Source of the DNA: Rachicladosporium sp. CCFEE 5018
Taxonomy: Eukaryota > Ascomycota > Dothideomycetes > Cladosporiales > Cladosporiaceae
Length of the DNA: 13,657 bases
Direction of reading: 5' to 3'
Assembly: GCA_002077045.2 (NCBI GenBank)
Contig: KZ111142.1
Location: 1,943,319-1,956,975 of the forward strand
In this document: positions 1-8,776 of the stretch, one piece after another
Numbering within the stretch: position 1 is the stretch's first letter
Layout of the letters: each line of letters opens with the position of its first letter
Position numbers and translations under genes: made by a program
Notes under the pieces: generated by a model
Told to the model about the DNA's origin: nothing
What the model saw: only the letters and a program-made list of their open reading frames with translations
Databases searched by the model: none

Positions 1-1371
1 CCAAAAGACACCATCCCAAGTCCGAATGCCATCCCGACCCAAGCTGGCTTAGACCCATTGGCAGCGCTAAAACCAAAGCACCAGATGCCAGCGACTGCAA
101 TCACCAAGGCTGGGAACATCGCAGGGAGACGTGCCTCTGGCTCCGAGAACCCATGCACTTCCTTCTTCGCCCCTCGTGTGACCAGTAGATCAGCAGTGAA
201 GTGGGTAGCGATGCCGCCAACGATGCAACCGATTAGTCCAGCTACGTTAATCAAACCAACGTTATTACCCCAAAGATAGGGTGGTGCAGAAAGTAGCGCA
301 GGTGCGATCGTAGCGAGCGTGACGATGGCCCCCACGAGTCCACCGTAATGCAGCATGACCACCCAGGTTCCTGGTAGCGCAAGGGTCTTCCACGGTGCGA
401 TGAAGCGTCTAATGATGTGACCACGGTACATGCCAACGCTAAGCTGCTGCGCGATGCCGAATGTGCTTTGGTACTTGGTGTTGATGGCCTGCTCGGCACG
501 CTCGGTTCCCTCCTTCTCGTCGTTGTAGGTGTTGTTCCTTTCCTCGTGTGCAAGATGTGACTTGCGGTCGAATAGTGTCTCGGGTACGAGGAAGAACTGG
601 CAGAGGAAGATGAAGACAGACAATGCAGTCGTGATCCAGAAAATATATCTGTAGCCTAGGTTGCCAGCGATGTAGCCGCCAATGATGCCGCCGCTATGGT
701 TGGTCAGTACGATAACATCTTGACGAGTGGCCACAGACTACTTACACGAGACTACCAGCAGACAAGCACACGGTATAGAGAGCCATAGCTCGACCACGCT
801 GGTGCACGAAGAACACCTCACCAACAATCTCGGGCGAAATGGTCTGCTCAGGGCCAGCGCCGATGCCTTGGAAGATCCTCGCAATGAGCAAGCCGTTGAA
901 GGTAGTAGCAAGTCCTCCGCCCATGCTCGAGAAGATCAGGATGAGTTGCGCCAGTAACATGATCGGGCGACGGCCGAATATATTGGCCAATGGCACCCAG
1001 ACGATGTTCGAACAGCCCGCAAAGAGTACGTTGTAAGCGACTAGGTGGCCCAGTCTAGTCAGGGAGTTCGGCGGCAGTAGTTGAAAAGTCAACAGTGGCA
1101 GGGCGGAGGCAACATTTGCGGAGGCGATGTTTGCGATCAGCGCGTACAGGGAGACTGTGAACAGGACCGCCAGTTTCCTCCATTTTGGCCAGTTTAAAGG
1201 ATCAGCTGGGCTACGTGATGGGTGTGGAACGAGTTGAATGTGATCCTCGTTGTAGTTCGTGCCGGTAGGTGTTCTGTGCAGCTCGTGATCGATGAGCTTC
1301 ACGGTGCCGGGCGGTTCTGCATTCTTGACCTCCTCTTTCGAGAGCTTGAGAGCGTAGCCCCACCCAGACAT
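1..1371 (-). CDS. MFS transporter, DHA1/HOL1-like, 3' end cut by window edge
   Basis: Membrane transporter of the major facilitator superfamily, most like the fungal drug:H+ antiporter-1/HOL1-type group; the substrate cannot be told from sequence. Two exons: 746-1371 and 1-693, with a 52-base intron at 694-745 (GTAAGT donor, CTGAC branch site, CATAG acceptor). 439 complete codons are visible and the reading frame runs off the left edge. Residues 46-61 carry the family's LVPHPS...DPLNWP segment before the first membrane helix (about 68-90). PLANIFGRRP (127-136) is motif A between helices 2 and 3, and GAGPEQTISPEIVGEVFFV (171-189) lies in the helix 4/5 region. Beyond the intron come SLVGGIIGGYI and VPETLFDR, followed by a charged central loop and the first helices of the second half. 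The start at 1371 has AAA before the ATG; reading further upstream to 1467 would need a TTG start. Family is firm, substrate unknown. Confidence 0.9.
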
Positions 1372-2070
1372 TTTGGCCGCTGGCGTTTGTTGGAAAGCTC
1401 GGCTGCTGCAGGACTTCGATATCTTCCACCACACGTCAAGGGACCACAAAGCAGCTCGACAAGACAAGGGTGCGGTCTTGAACTATAACATAGATCTAAC
1501 GACTACCCCAGGTGCTTCCCCGTGGGAGCCCCGGCCTTCGCCTCCATCAACGGCGTTTGCCAACGCCCACGCGATCCGTGAAGCTCGAGGCACTTGTCGA
1601 ACCATCCGGCGTTCTTGGCAATTTGTCTCACGGAGCGCTGTGCTACGCTCCATTGGGCACGTACAATGTTCTCTGTTCATCATTATTGATTGCACTTCGA
1701 ACGAATGTGATTAGAGTCTATGATAACTGGACGTCTCGCTGCCAAGCTTGCGGCAGGCGTGCAAGACTCGAAGCTGAATGAGACACGGAGCTCAAAGCGA
1801 TCGACCCTTGGACACCGACTGCTGATGAACGCTTGGAACCCTTGCGGCTGTGAGGAGGTAACACGTATATGAGCCTACTTTCCTCTCTCGTTGACGCAGT
1901 ATATCGATCCAGGATAGGCTGGTGCGAGTTTTCGCTTTGATGCTGGGTACAACGGACGCTCGAATGCGATGATGAGACAACCAGCCGCCAGTGCCCTCAG
2001 CTTGATGGACGTGTGATCGTTGAGCGTAGCCTTCACGCAGCAAGATTGCACTCTCCTCTGATTTCGCTCG
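1372..2070. other. Intergenic: promoter of the MFS gene and 3' flank of the small orphan gene
   Basis: About 700 bases with no convincing gene. Short open frames on both strands lack family resemblance and usable splice structures. An inverted CCAAT pentamer (ATTGG at about 1652-1656, so CCAAT on the minus strand) lies about 280 bases upstream of the MFS start and could be a CCAAT box, but this is weak. No tRNA or repeat was seen. Confidence 0.5.
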
Positions 2071-2504
2071 TCACCACTCCCCACCGATCTTGTAGTGGAA
2101 CCAGTCAGGCAGCCAACGCTTGAAGTTCCTTCGCCACCACTTCGCAGCATTCTGAGTAGCAAGTTAGCTCTCATCATTCGATGCAAGGCTTCGACGATAC
2201 TCACAGCAGAAAATCCGACACCGTTCATCATCAAGAAAACAAAGGTCCGTTCAGGCGGATTCCTGCCCCAGCCTCCTCGCGCCTGAGAGTCTGGCTCATG
2301 GTTGATGGGTCGATACTCGGGTATTCGGCGATGATCCGTTGGCCAGGACTCCGGATTGCTTGAGGAGGGGTTTGGGTGCGGGTTGAGGTCTGTGGAAGCG
2401 GGCTCAGCTGTCGAGGTAGAAGTGTTGGAGTGGTGGATATCGTAGTCGCGGAGTAGAGAAGCTGTGGTATGGTATATCGGGTTCTCGGTCATGGTGACGG
2501 ACAT
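2071..2504 (-). CDS. Small orphan protein, two exons, Trp/Arg-rich C-terminus
   Basis: I do not recognise this protein. Exon 1 (2205-2504, 100 codons) and exon 2 (2071-2151) are joined over a 53-base intron at 2152-2204. The intron has a GTGAGT donor, a consensus GCTAAC branch site and a CAG acceptor. The product is 126 residues. Residues 1-80 are polar, rich in Ser, Pro, Asn and Thr, and probably disordered. About 86-100 is a short hydrophobic stretch (TFVFLMMNGVGFSA), and exon 2 supplies a compact basic-aromatic tail with AAKWWRRNFKRWLPDWFHY before the stop. Splicing gives this tail in place of a low-complexity read-through, which supports the model. An in-frame ATG four codons downstream, at 2492, has a better start context (CACC ATG). 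It is divergent to the dioxygenase gene across a 490-base gap. It could be a small membrane-associated or lineage-specific protein; function is unknown. Confidence 0.55.
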
Positions 2505-2994
2505 CGTGGCGAAAGTGGCACTGGGGAAGTGCAGAGAGGGTGAATTCGTCGTTTCGGTCCTGTGAAGCGTGTGCTTGTAGAGGCTCTTCGGCTAGGCGTG
2601 CACTCCAAGATCAGACAGATGATCGGTCAGATCTTTTCTGAGAGATCACACAAGTCTCTACTTCGTCGTTACGATAGGTCACTCCATCGCTGTGGCACCA
2701 CGAGCATCCTAGACAGCTCTCGACATCTGGGTATTCTACGTTCCGGCACCCGAGAGTACAAGGCCTGGGCTCACCCACATCATCCGTCCGGTGGGGCGGA
2801 TCGCGTTTCGCACTCCACACACGCGACCACACACGGTGGCAAGGCAGAGTGCCGGACGCTGGGGTAGCCGGCAGACCGCAGTGATGTATCAGGCGTGTGA
2901 AGTCAGCATACTCAAGTGTCGTAGCTGATGAAAGTGAAGTACAGTCAAGTCAAGTTTGTCAACTCCACTATCACTCCAAGTAGACACAGCCAAG
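2505..2994. other. Divergent intergenic region between the orphan gene and the dioxygenase
   Basis: A 490-base gap that should hold both promoters. It contains short CA-rich stretches (about 2812-2836) and several AAGT/CAAGT-type repeats at 2910-2960 just upstream of the dioxygenase start. No convincing TATA box, gene or RNA was found. Confidence 0.45.
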
Positions 2995-3981
2995 ATGGCA
3001 CCGAGTCTCTCCCCAGTGCATTTCTTCTCACATGGCTCGACGATGATGTTGGGCGAGGAAAGCGCCTCAGCGGACTACTGGAAGAAGTGTGGTGACGAAG
3101 CGTTGGCAGCAGGGATGAAGGGGGTGATAATGATGGTATTTCCACAAACGATATCTTGTGCTCCAGCGCTGACATCCTCCTTAGGGCGCACACTGGGACA
3201 CCAAAGGCGACAATCGGATAGAAGTCGCCACCAAGCCCAACCCAGGCAAGAACCCAATAGCCTTCTCACACCCTTCCACCTACGAGAACTACCAACTGAA
3301 CCCCGATCTACCTTCCGCCGAGAAAGTCATCTCCCACCTACGAGAGAATGGGATAGACGCCCACGGGAACGACCAGTTCGATTGGATCCACGATACTTTC
3401 CTCATCCTCATCCGCATGTTCCCCGGCGGCTGCCCGCCCACAGTCTTGATATCCCAGAATGCTCGCTACGATCCCCACTGGCACATGCGGATAGGGTCCA
3501 TCTTGCGGAAGTTCCGAAAGGAGGGCTACCTCGTTGTGGGCACTGGCGGCGCGGTGCACAATCTGTACCGTAATGACTTTGATCAGATGCTGAAGTACAG
3601 AGATAACTTCGCCATGCCTAGTCCACCGGATCCAGAAATGCTGGAGTTCAGGCAGGCGTTCGAGGATGCGGTTACCAGGAACTCAGGGCCAGGTCTGAGG
3701 AGAGCGGTGACGAGGTTGATGAAGAGGCCGGATTATCGGGATGCGCATGGCACCGATGAGCACTTCATCCCTGCCGTGTTTGTCGCTGGTGCTGCAGGCG
3801 ATGACGAGGATGAGGGTGTGGCTGCTGTTCTCGGAGCAGAGGATTGGGAGTTGGTGAGTGGCCACCATCGGAGTGTCGACTTCGTGAGTCTGGAGCTGAC
3901 CGATTACAGCGCAACATGGCGAACAGTCAATTCTCGTGGGGATCATGGCAAAGTTCAGCACCCGCCATTGCAGCAGCGTGA
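2995..3981 (+). CDS. Extradiol ring-cleavage dioxygenase, LigB / 4,5-DOPA dioxygenase family
   Basis: Predicted cytosolic non-haem metal enzyme that opens catechol-type rings, in the YgiD/DODA branch of the LigB superfamily; the natural substrate is not known. Three exons: 2995-3135, 3185-3853 and 3910-3981. Intron 1 (3136-3184, 49 bases) and intron 2 (3854-3909, 56 bases) both have CTGAC branch sites. Splicing gives 293 residues, close to the family's usual 260-290. Metal and active-site candidates are His13 in FSHGS, His50 in GAHWD (recreated across intron 1), His145/His147 in NARYDPHWHM and His240 in TDEHFIPAVF. Intron 2 joins DWEL to RNMANSQFSWGSW, which resembles the conserved C-terminus I recall for fungal members. 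Ignoring intron 2 would give an unrelated tail ending at 4000. The start has AAG before the ATG. It is convergent with Nnf1. Family is firm, substrate inferred only in general terms. Confidence 0.88.
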
Positions 3982-4185
3982 GATCGCGCGCTATCCGTAA
4001 TTGATGAGTGATACACAGGGCGGAGGCTTGATGCTGTATTTCGCCAGCTCCAGAGCCTCGGCGTTGTACCGCTTGAGGCCTCAGGCTGGACCTATTGCGC
4101 GATTGTGTCGAGGAGCGCGCAAGCGGTCTTCACCGTCTGCATTCCGACTACCCGTGAGGAGAATTAGCACAGCGTAGCGTAGATT

Positions 4186-4938
4186 TCAGTCAGCCGTTCG
4201 CATCTCCTCATCGACAGTTCGAGCTTCGTGCCTGATGCTGTCGATCTCTTCAGGGTTGAGTACCGTGACTGAGCCGTTGATGTCTTGGACGACATTCTCG
4301 AGGTCCTGCACCAGAGCTTCGATTTCTCGCCGTTGCTGAAGTACTCGCTGCAGGACCTCGGCGTTCTCGCCCTGCAAAGCGACTTGGCGCTGCTTCAATG
4401 CTTCAGACTGCTGTGATAGTGATGGTGATAGATGCGACAAATAAAGCTCTTGCGCCGGCAGAGTATGCGGTCTGTGGTATTTCGTCAGCCTAAACGATTG
4501 GAATACATGAAGAGCGACTCACGGCATTGGCTGCACGACCTCCTTGCCCTCTGCAGCTGCAGCTTCTACAGTCTTCTGCTTCCGCCTCTTCGCATCTTCA
4601 ATCAGCTGGTCCAGCTCATTCAGACTCGGCACTACGTTGCGCTCCTCCACGATCTGATCGAAGTTCATGCGCATGCTGGCTCCTAAGCGCTCAGTGAACT
4701 CCTCATGAAGCTGCTGAAGACTTTGCGACGCTTCACGAGCAGGCGTAGGGAAGCATGACGCGAAGTTCTCGTAGTTGCACGTTTTGAGGATATGCGTGAC
4801 TGCATCGCCATAGAGCTGTTGAAGAGCTGTCGCTCGTGGGCCTGGGGTGGCTTGCACTGGCGGCGCAGAGACTGGAGACGGAGAGCGCGCTGACGCTGGC
4901 TCTGGCGCTGCTTGTGCAGTGGGCTCGTCGGTGGCCAT
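4186..4938 (-). CDS. NNF1: Kinetochore protein Nnf1 (MIND/MIS12 complex subunit)
   Basis: Subunit of the four-protein MIND (Mis12/Mtw1) complex that links inner kinetochore chromatin to the Ndc80 microtubule-binding machinery; the human counterpart is PMF1. Two exons, 4523-4938 and 4186-4471, are joined over a 51-base intron at 4472-4522 (GTGAGT donor, CACAG acceptor), giving 233 residues. Residues 1-34 are an Ala/Pro/Ser-rich, probably disordered lead. The Nnf1 domain starts at about 35 (RATALQQLYGDAVTHIL) and continues through FASCFPTP, the helical LHEEFTERLGASMRMNFDQIVEERN and LNELDQLIEDAKRRK. The intron joins VVQPMP to the conserved PAQELYLSHLSP segment, followed by a heptad-like coiled coil (about 158-205). 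The start at 4938 has A at -3 and G at +4. Length and domain order fit the family. Confidence 0.9.
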
Positions 4939-6071
4939 GATAGTGATATATGAGGCTTCTGAGAGTTGTGTGAGGTCAATGTTTACTTCGATGTTTGAGA
5001 TGGAAGGCAAAAGTCTTGGCGCGTAAGTTCGCGTCAATGTCGTGACGAGCACCTTCCTCTCCACTTCCATCCCTTCCAGACATCATCGACGACTTTCCGA
5101 CCATCAAAAGCGCTCTATGTAGAAGGTGTGAACAAGACACTCGCAACGCGAGCAATACGACACTTCGTCGAACTTCATCGAGAGACTTGTGGTCTGATGG
5201 CGACCTTGCCGCCGACCTCAGCGCTTACAGCCTCAAACCTGCTACAGCAACTTAAAGCGGCCACGCTTCAATGACCATCTTCAACAACGGCACCGATACC
5301 TCTGAAACGACCACATTGGCCACCTCTTGTAGCAGATGGTTCGTCTGGGGTCAGGGTCAACCGACCCGTTGGCCGCCGCTTTGCAGCAAGGTGGCACAGA
5401 GACTCCATCTAAGCGCCCTAGTGCCCTTGCGCGCGCCTACTGCTTCTGAACCTCCTCATCTTCAGCAGGATCATCTCAAGATAGCACCCGCTACCGCTGC
5501 GCGCGTTGCTATGCTTCGCCGTCGCGGTCCGCTCAGGTACCCGTCTTTGACGACACCACTGATATGGCCTTCGCTTGACCGCAACATGCAATGATGCCGC
5601 CGGCCATTTGGTCGACCTCTCGTTTCACCTTACCGCACGGGCGACCAGTCTCTCACAGGTTGCTTTGGCGCGGAGAGATGGTCGAACTGTTTCATCGATC
5701 TTACACTTCAATGATGTAGGGCTGGCGGTCCTGTGGCCAGCGCTTCACAGAATGCCTCAGGCGCTGTATAAGAGGCATAGCATTGCCACCGACTGGCCTC
5801 AGTATCTTCCAACTGCATGACAACATCTCCTCTCGTCTTTCCTTATTTCCTTGTCTCCTTCTTTCCTAAAGTCTTTCCTTGGGTCATCTTCGTCCTGTCT
5901 GGTACTCGGCGTCTTGCGTTCTTCTAATACATAATTCATTCCGTTCCTTACTCAACCATACCAAGCTGTGCTTGAGGCACAGTATTGCAGCCTGCCACAC
6001 AGCATCACGAGCAACGACATCGACGACACTTACGACTTTTGCATATGCCCTATCTAAGGCACCTCCCGATC
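4939..6071. other. Long divergent intergenic region between Nnf1 and the Myb-like gene
   Basis: About 1.1 kb with no gene I can support. The strand leading into the Myb-like gene has several moderately long open frames with somewhat coding-like codons in three different phases between about 5040 and 5820, none of them a complete recognisable protein. On the Nnf1 side, an ACGCGAA sequence (minus strand, 5028-5034) lies about 90 bases upstream of the Nnf1 start and resembles an MBF/MCB cell-cycle element. On the Myb side are a TATAAG at 5767-5772 and a long pyrimidine tract. Confidence 0.5.
5826..5880 (+). promoter_or_regulatory. Pyrimidine-rich tract, probable core promoter of the Myb-like gene
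   Basis: A run dominated by C and T on the plus strand, about 190 bases before the predicted ATG at 6072. CT-rich stretches of this kind commonly lie just upstream of transcription starts in filamentous fungi. A TATAAG sits about 55 bases further upstream (5767-5772). This is inferred from composition and position only. Confidence 0.35.
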
Positions 6072-6994
6072 ATGCCCAAGGAGACTAGAGTACCGTCAAC
6101 TCGACACGCACAGTCGATTCAGACACCATACCCACAAGTCACCACATCGACCTCATCTCAACGCAATGCCGCCATCTGGAGCACGGCCGATGACGAGATC
6201 CTCCTCCGAGCCCGGGCATCGGGCCTAAATTGGCAGCCCATCGCTGGCAAACACTTTCCCAACAAGACAGCTAACGCCTGCCGCAAACGCCATGAACGTC
6301 TGATTGAACGTCGCCATGTTGACGATTGGGATAACCAGAAGCTCGATCTGCTTGCACAAGAGTATCTCGCATGCAGGAAGGAGATGTGGGAGATCCTTGC
6401 TGCACGTATCGGTGAACGGTGGAGTTTAGTCGAGGCGAAGGTACATCTATGAAACCTCCGCATCGTGACTCACGATGACTGACTTGTGTACAGTGCATGG
6501 AGAAGGGCCTCAAATCACTCCAAACAACCGTCCGCACCGCCCAGCGTAAAGCTGCTGCTGGCGAGACATACGATAGTCGAGCCGTCCCAGACCACAACAG
6601 CGACTCCGGTTTCCTTGGCTCTGGCTCAGAGCCCGATGCCGAGCCCGAGATGGACGTCGACGAGCCCGCGACTACAACAACCGCCGTGACAACACCGTCA
6701 AAGCACAGCGCCGCCGCCTCGTGGTCGGGGCCGGCACGACGCGACTCGCATCTCCAATCAGACCACATTCGCTCGCGAAGTCTGCCTGTTCCACAGGTGC
6801 TCCCACTGTATCAGCCGCCGCCACCAAGGGCTTACGTTCCGAACGCTGCAAGGCAGGCTCAGGCAGGATCTAGGGGCCTCAGTATTCAATCAGTACTCGT
6901 TGGTGCTGAGCCGAGGATACAGCCGATGCAGACGAGACATGGGATAACGATGGGAGGTGGGCGTCATCAGGAAGGGGCGGTGCGATACGTGTAA
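6072..6994 (+). CDS. Myb/SANT-domain protein with two tandem repeats
   Basis: Probable nuclear DNA-binding protein. Exons 6072-6440 and 6494-6994 are joined over a 53-base intron at 6441-6493 (GTACAT donor, CTGAC branch, CAG acceptor), giving 289 residues. The first Myb/SANT repeat covers about 36-80 (WSTADDEILLRARASGLNW then AGKHFPNKTANACRKRHERL) and the second about 86-131 (WDNQKLDLL, MWEILAARIGERWSLVEAK and, past the intron, CMEKGLKSL). Spaced tryptophans at 36, 54, 86, 106 and 117 are visible. Splicing completes the third helix of repeat 2. The rest is low-complexity: an acidic SGSEPDAEPEMDVDEP segment, a Thr run, a proline stretch (PPPPRAYVP) and a conserved-looking short motif GLSIQSVLV near the end. 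The ATG at 6072 has A at -3; an in-frame ATG at 6045 has C at -3, and 5985 is TTG. Target genes are unknown. Confidence 0.8.
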
Positions 6995-7345
6995 TCACTA
7001 GCGAGCATTATATGGGCGTCCTGGGAGCACTGTATCATACTTGGAGCGTTGGAGGACCTGGGCATCTGTACTTTAGCCACATCGACAGCAGCTTACGACG
7101 ATCATGATCCCATTTCAGAAGCAGGCCCAACTAGCATATGTTTCCTAGTCAAAAACTAAAACTCAGGGCGAGCATTGGCACACGACGTAATGCCCAAACT
7201 TCTCATACTCGCGTTATTTCATTCATGCACGCGCCGTCCTCCGTGCTTAGTATAGATTACGGACACGTACAGTACATCATCCAGTCCTTCACCCCTCCAC
7301 CCAATGCAGTCGCCGGCCGAGTGCATATACTTCCTCGTGCCGTAA
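6995..7345. other. Intergenic: 3' flank of the Myb-like gene and promoter of the CDF transporter
   Basis: About 350 bases, AT-richer than the neighbouring genes. It holds a TATA-like GCATATAC at about 7323-7330, only about 20 bases before the first candidate ATG of the transporter. That position would fit a transcription start downstream of 7346 and so bears on start choice. No other gene or RNA was seen. Confidence 0.45.
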
Positions 7346-8776
7346 ATGCGGTTTCCTGCGCCGCCGCGGCTGAGTTTCACCACGACGAAGCCTCCATGTA
7401 GCGCGCGTCTAGGCCCAGCACCGCCCTTCCTTTGGCAGACTGCACGGCAGACGAGAGTCTTGCTTAACGTAGCAAGCAATTCTCCAGACAAAAGGCATAG
7501 CTCTCCGCTGCAGTGGTCCCGCCTTGCGCACTCTCCGCGCCCCTCCGCCGCAGCCACTATGTCTGCCACTCTGGCTCCCCGTCCCGCCCCTTCGCGCTCT
7601 CATAGCCACCATTCGCACTCGCATGACAACACCTACCTGACCAGTACCAACAAAGCCGACCCTGGTGTCCGGATCACGCGACTGGGCTTGTACGTAAACC
7701 TCGGGATGGCTCTGCTGAAGGGCACAGGAGGCTACGTCTTCAACTCACAAGCCCTGACTGCGGACGCTGTACACGCCCTCACAGACTTGGTCAGCGACGT
7801 CACAACGCTGGCTACCATAAGCTATAGTCTGAGGCCGCCAACAACCCGATTCCCAATGGGGTATGGCAAGATCGAGTCTTTGGGGGCGCTGGGAGTGAGT
7901 GGGCTGCTATTGAGCGGAGGCGTCATGATCGGTCTACAGGCTCTCACGGCTCTGAGTGCGCAGTTCGCGCCTGCGCTGGGAGAGATGATCGGGCACCTAG
8001 CGGTATTTGGGCACAGTCACAGTCACGGGCATGCTGAGACAGCGGGGGTGGAGGGCGTGAACATCAATGCTGCGTGGCTGGCAGCGGGGAGCATTGTGGT
8101 CAAGGAGTATTTGTATCGAGCAACGATCAAGATTGCACGACGGAAGAGGAGCTCGATTTTGGCTAGCAATGCCTATCATCATCGTGTGGACAGTCTGACG
8201 AGTTTTGTTGCATTGGTGGTGATCTCGGCTAGTCACTTTCTGGCTAACGCGCAGTGGCTTGATCCAGTGGGAGGTCTGATTATTAGTGCTATGATCGTGC
8301 AGGCTGGGTGGGGCAATACCAAGAACGCGCTGTTGGAGCTTGCAGATGTGGGAATGGAAGAGGAGAGCAGGGGTGGAGTCGAGAGGAGCGCGAAGTTGGC
8401 ATTGGTAGGAGCTGGATACGATGAGGCTGTGGTGAGGGGTGTGCAAGGTGTCAAAAGCGGGCAGAACTTCTTGGTCGAGGTTGAGGTGGGTGTACCAGCG
8501 CAGTGGAGTCTGGGTGACACTGCTGAGGTTGAGAATACGCTAAGAGAAAAGGTGGCGAAGGCTGTCAAAGGGGCGAGGAGAGTCAGTGTGAGGTTTGTTC
8601 TCGAGAATGAAGGCGATGCATTTGCAGATGAGTTCGTGGCTGGAAGGATGAGCGATGCGGAGGATGGCGGGCATGATCACGAGCACGAGCATGGACACGA
8701 GCACGACCATGCTCACGAGACGACTGCTAAGTCGACCTCGGTGCACACAAATGGATCAGCACACACGAAGAAGTGA
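7346..8776 (+). CDS. Cation diffusion facilitator, probably mitochondrial metal transporter (MMT1/2-like)
   Basis: Intronless 476-residue member of the cation diffusion facilitator family, which exports divalent metals by exchange for protons. It most resembles the fungal mitochondrial iron-transporter type (yeast MMT1 and MMT2, about 480-510 residues). Residues 1-71 have about ten Arg and one acidic residue, like a mitochondrial presequence. SRSHSHHSHSH (83-93) precedes the first membrane helix (about 110-132). Helix 2 contains SQALTADAVHALTDLVSD with His143xxxAsp147, and helix 5 has His278xxxAsp282, forming the intramembrane metal site. A second cluster GHSHSHGH (222-229) lies in a loop between helices. 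The C-terminal cytoplasmic-type domain (about 335-420) is followed by a His/Glu tail at 443-458. ATG 7346 has T at -3; ATG 7559 (Met72) has A at -3 and would remove the presequence. Family is firm; metal and organelle are inferred. Confidence 0.87.
   Translation: MRFPAPPRLSFTTTKPPCSARLGPAPPFLWQTARQTRVLLNVASNSPDKRHSSPLQWSRLAHSPRPSAAATMSATLAPRPAPSRSHSHHSHSHDNTYLTSTNKADPGVRITRLGLYVNLGMALLKGTGGYVFNSQALTADAVHALTDLVSDVTTLATISYSLRPPTTRFPMGYGKIESLGALGVSGLLLSGGVMIGLQALTALSAQFAPALGEMIGHLAVFGHSHSHGHAETAGVEGVNINAAWLAAGSIVVKEYLYRATIKIARRKRSSILASNAYHHRVDSLTSFVALVVISASHFLANAQWLDPVGGLIISAMIVQAGWGNTKNALLELADVGMEEESRGGVERSAKLALVGAGYDEAVVRGVQGVKSGQNFLVEVEVGVPAQWSLGDTAEVENTLREKVAKAVKGARRVSVRFVLENEGDAFADEFVAGRMSDAEDGGHDHEHEHGHEHDHAHETTAKSTSVHTNGSAHTKK
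8672..8719 (+). repeat. Imperfect GAGCAC-type hexamer repeat encoding a His/Glu/Asp tail
   Basis: Within the transporter gene, near-repeats of CAC/CAT alternating with GAG/GAC codons encode the alternating His-acid stretch at residues 443-458. Similar His-rich runs occur twice more in the same protein, which suggests metal binding rather than chance. Repeats like this are prone to length change between strains. Confidence 0.65.

Noticed and set aside
1372..1467. N-terminal extension of the MFS transporter to 1467
   Set aside because: It would start at TTG; the ATG at 1371 has a good context and begins a normal N-terminus for the family.
3854..4000. Dioxygenase frame read straight through to the stop at 4000
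   Set aside because: The segment starts with GTGAGT, contains CTGAC and ends with ACAG, and splicing it restores a family-like C-terminus, so it was treated as intron plus a short last exon ending at 3981.
7997..8746. Long antisense frames under the CDF transporter
   Set aside because: They are complements of a clearly coding gene with recognisable family motifs and have no motifs of their own.
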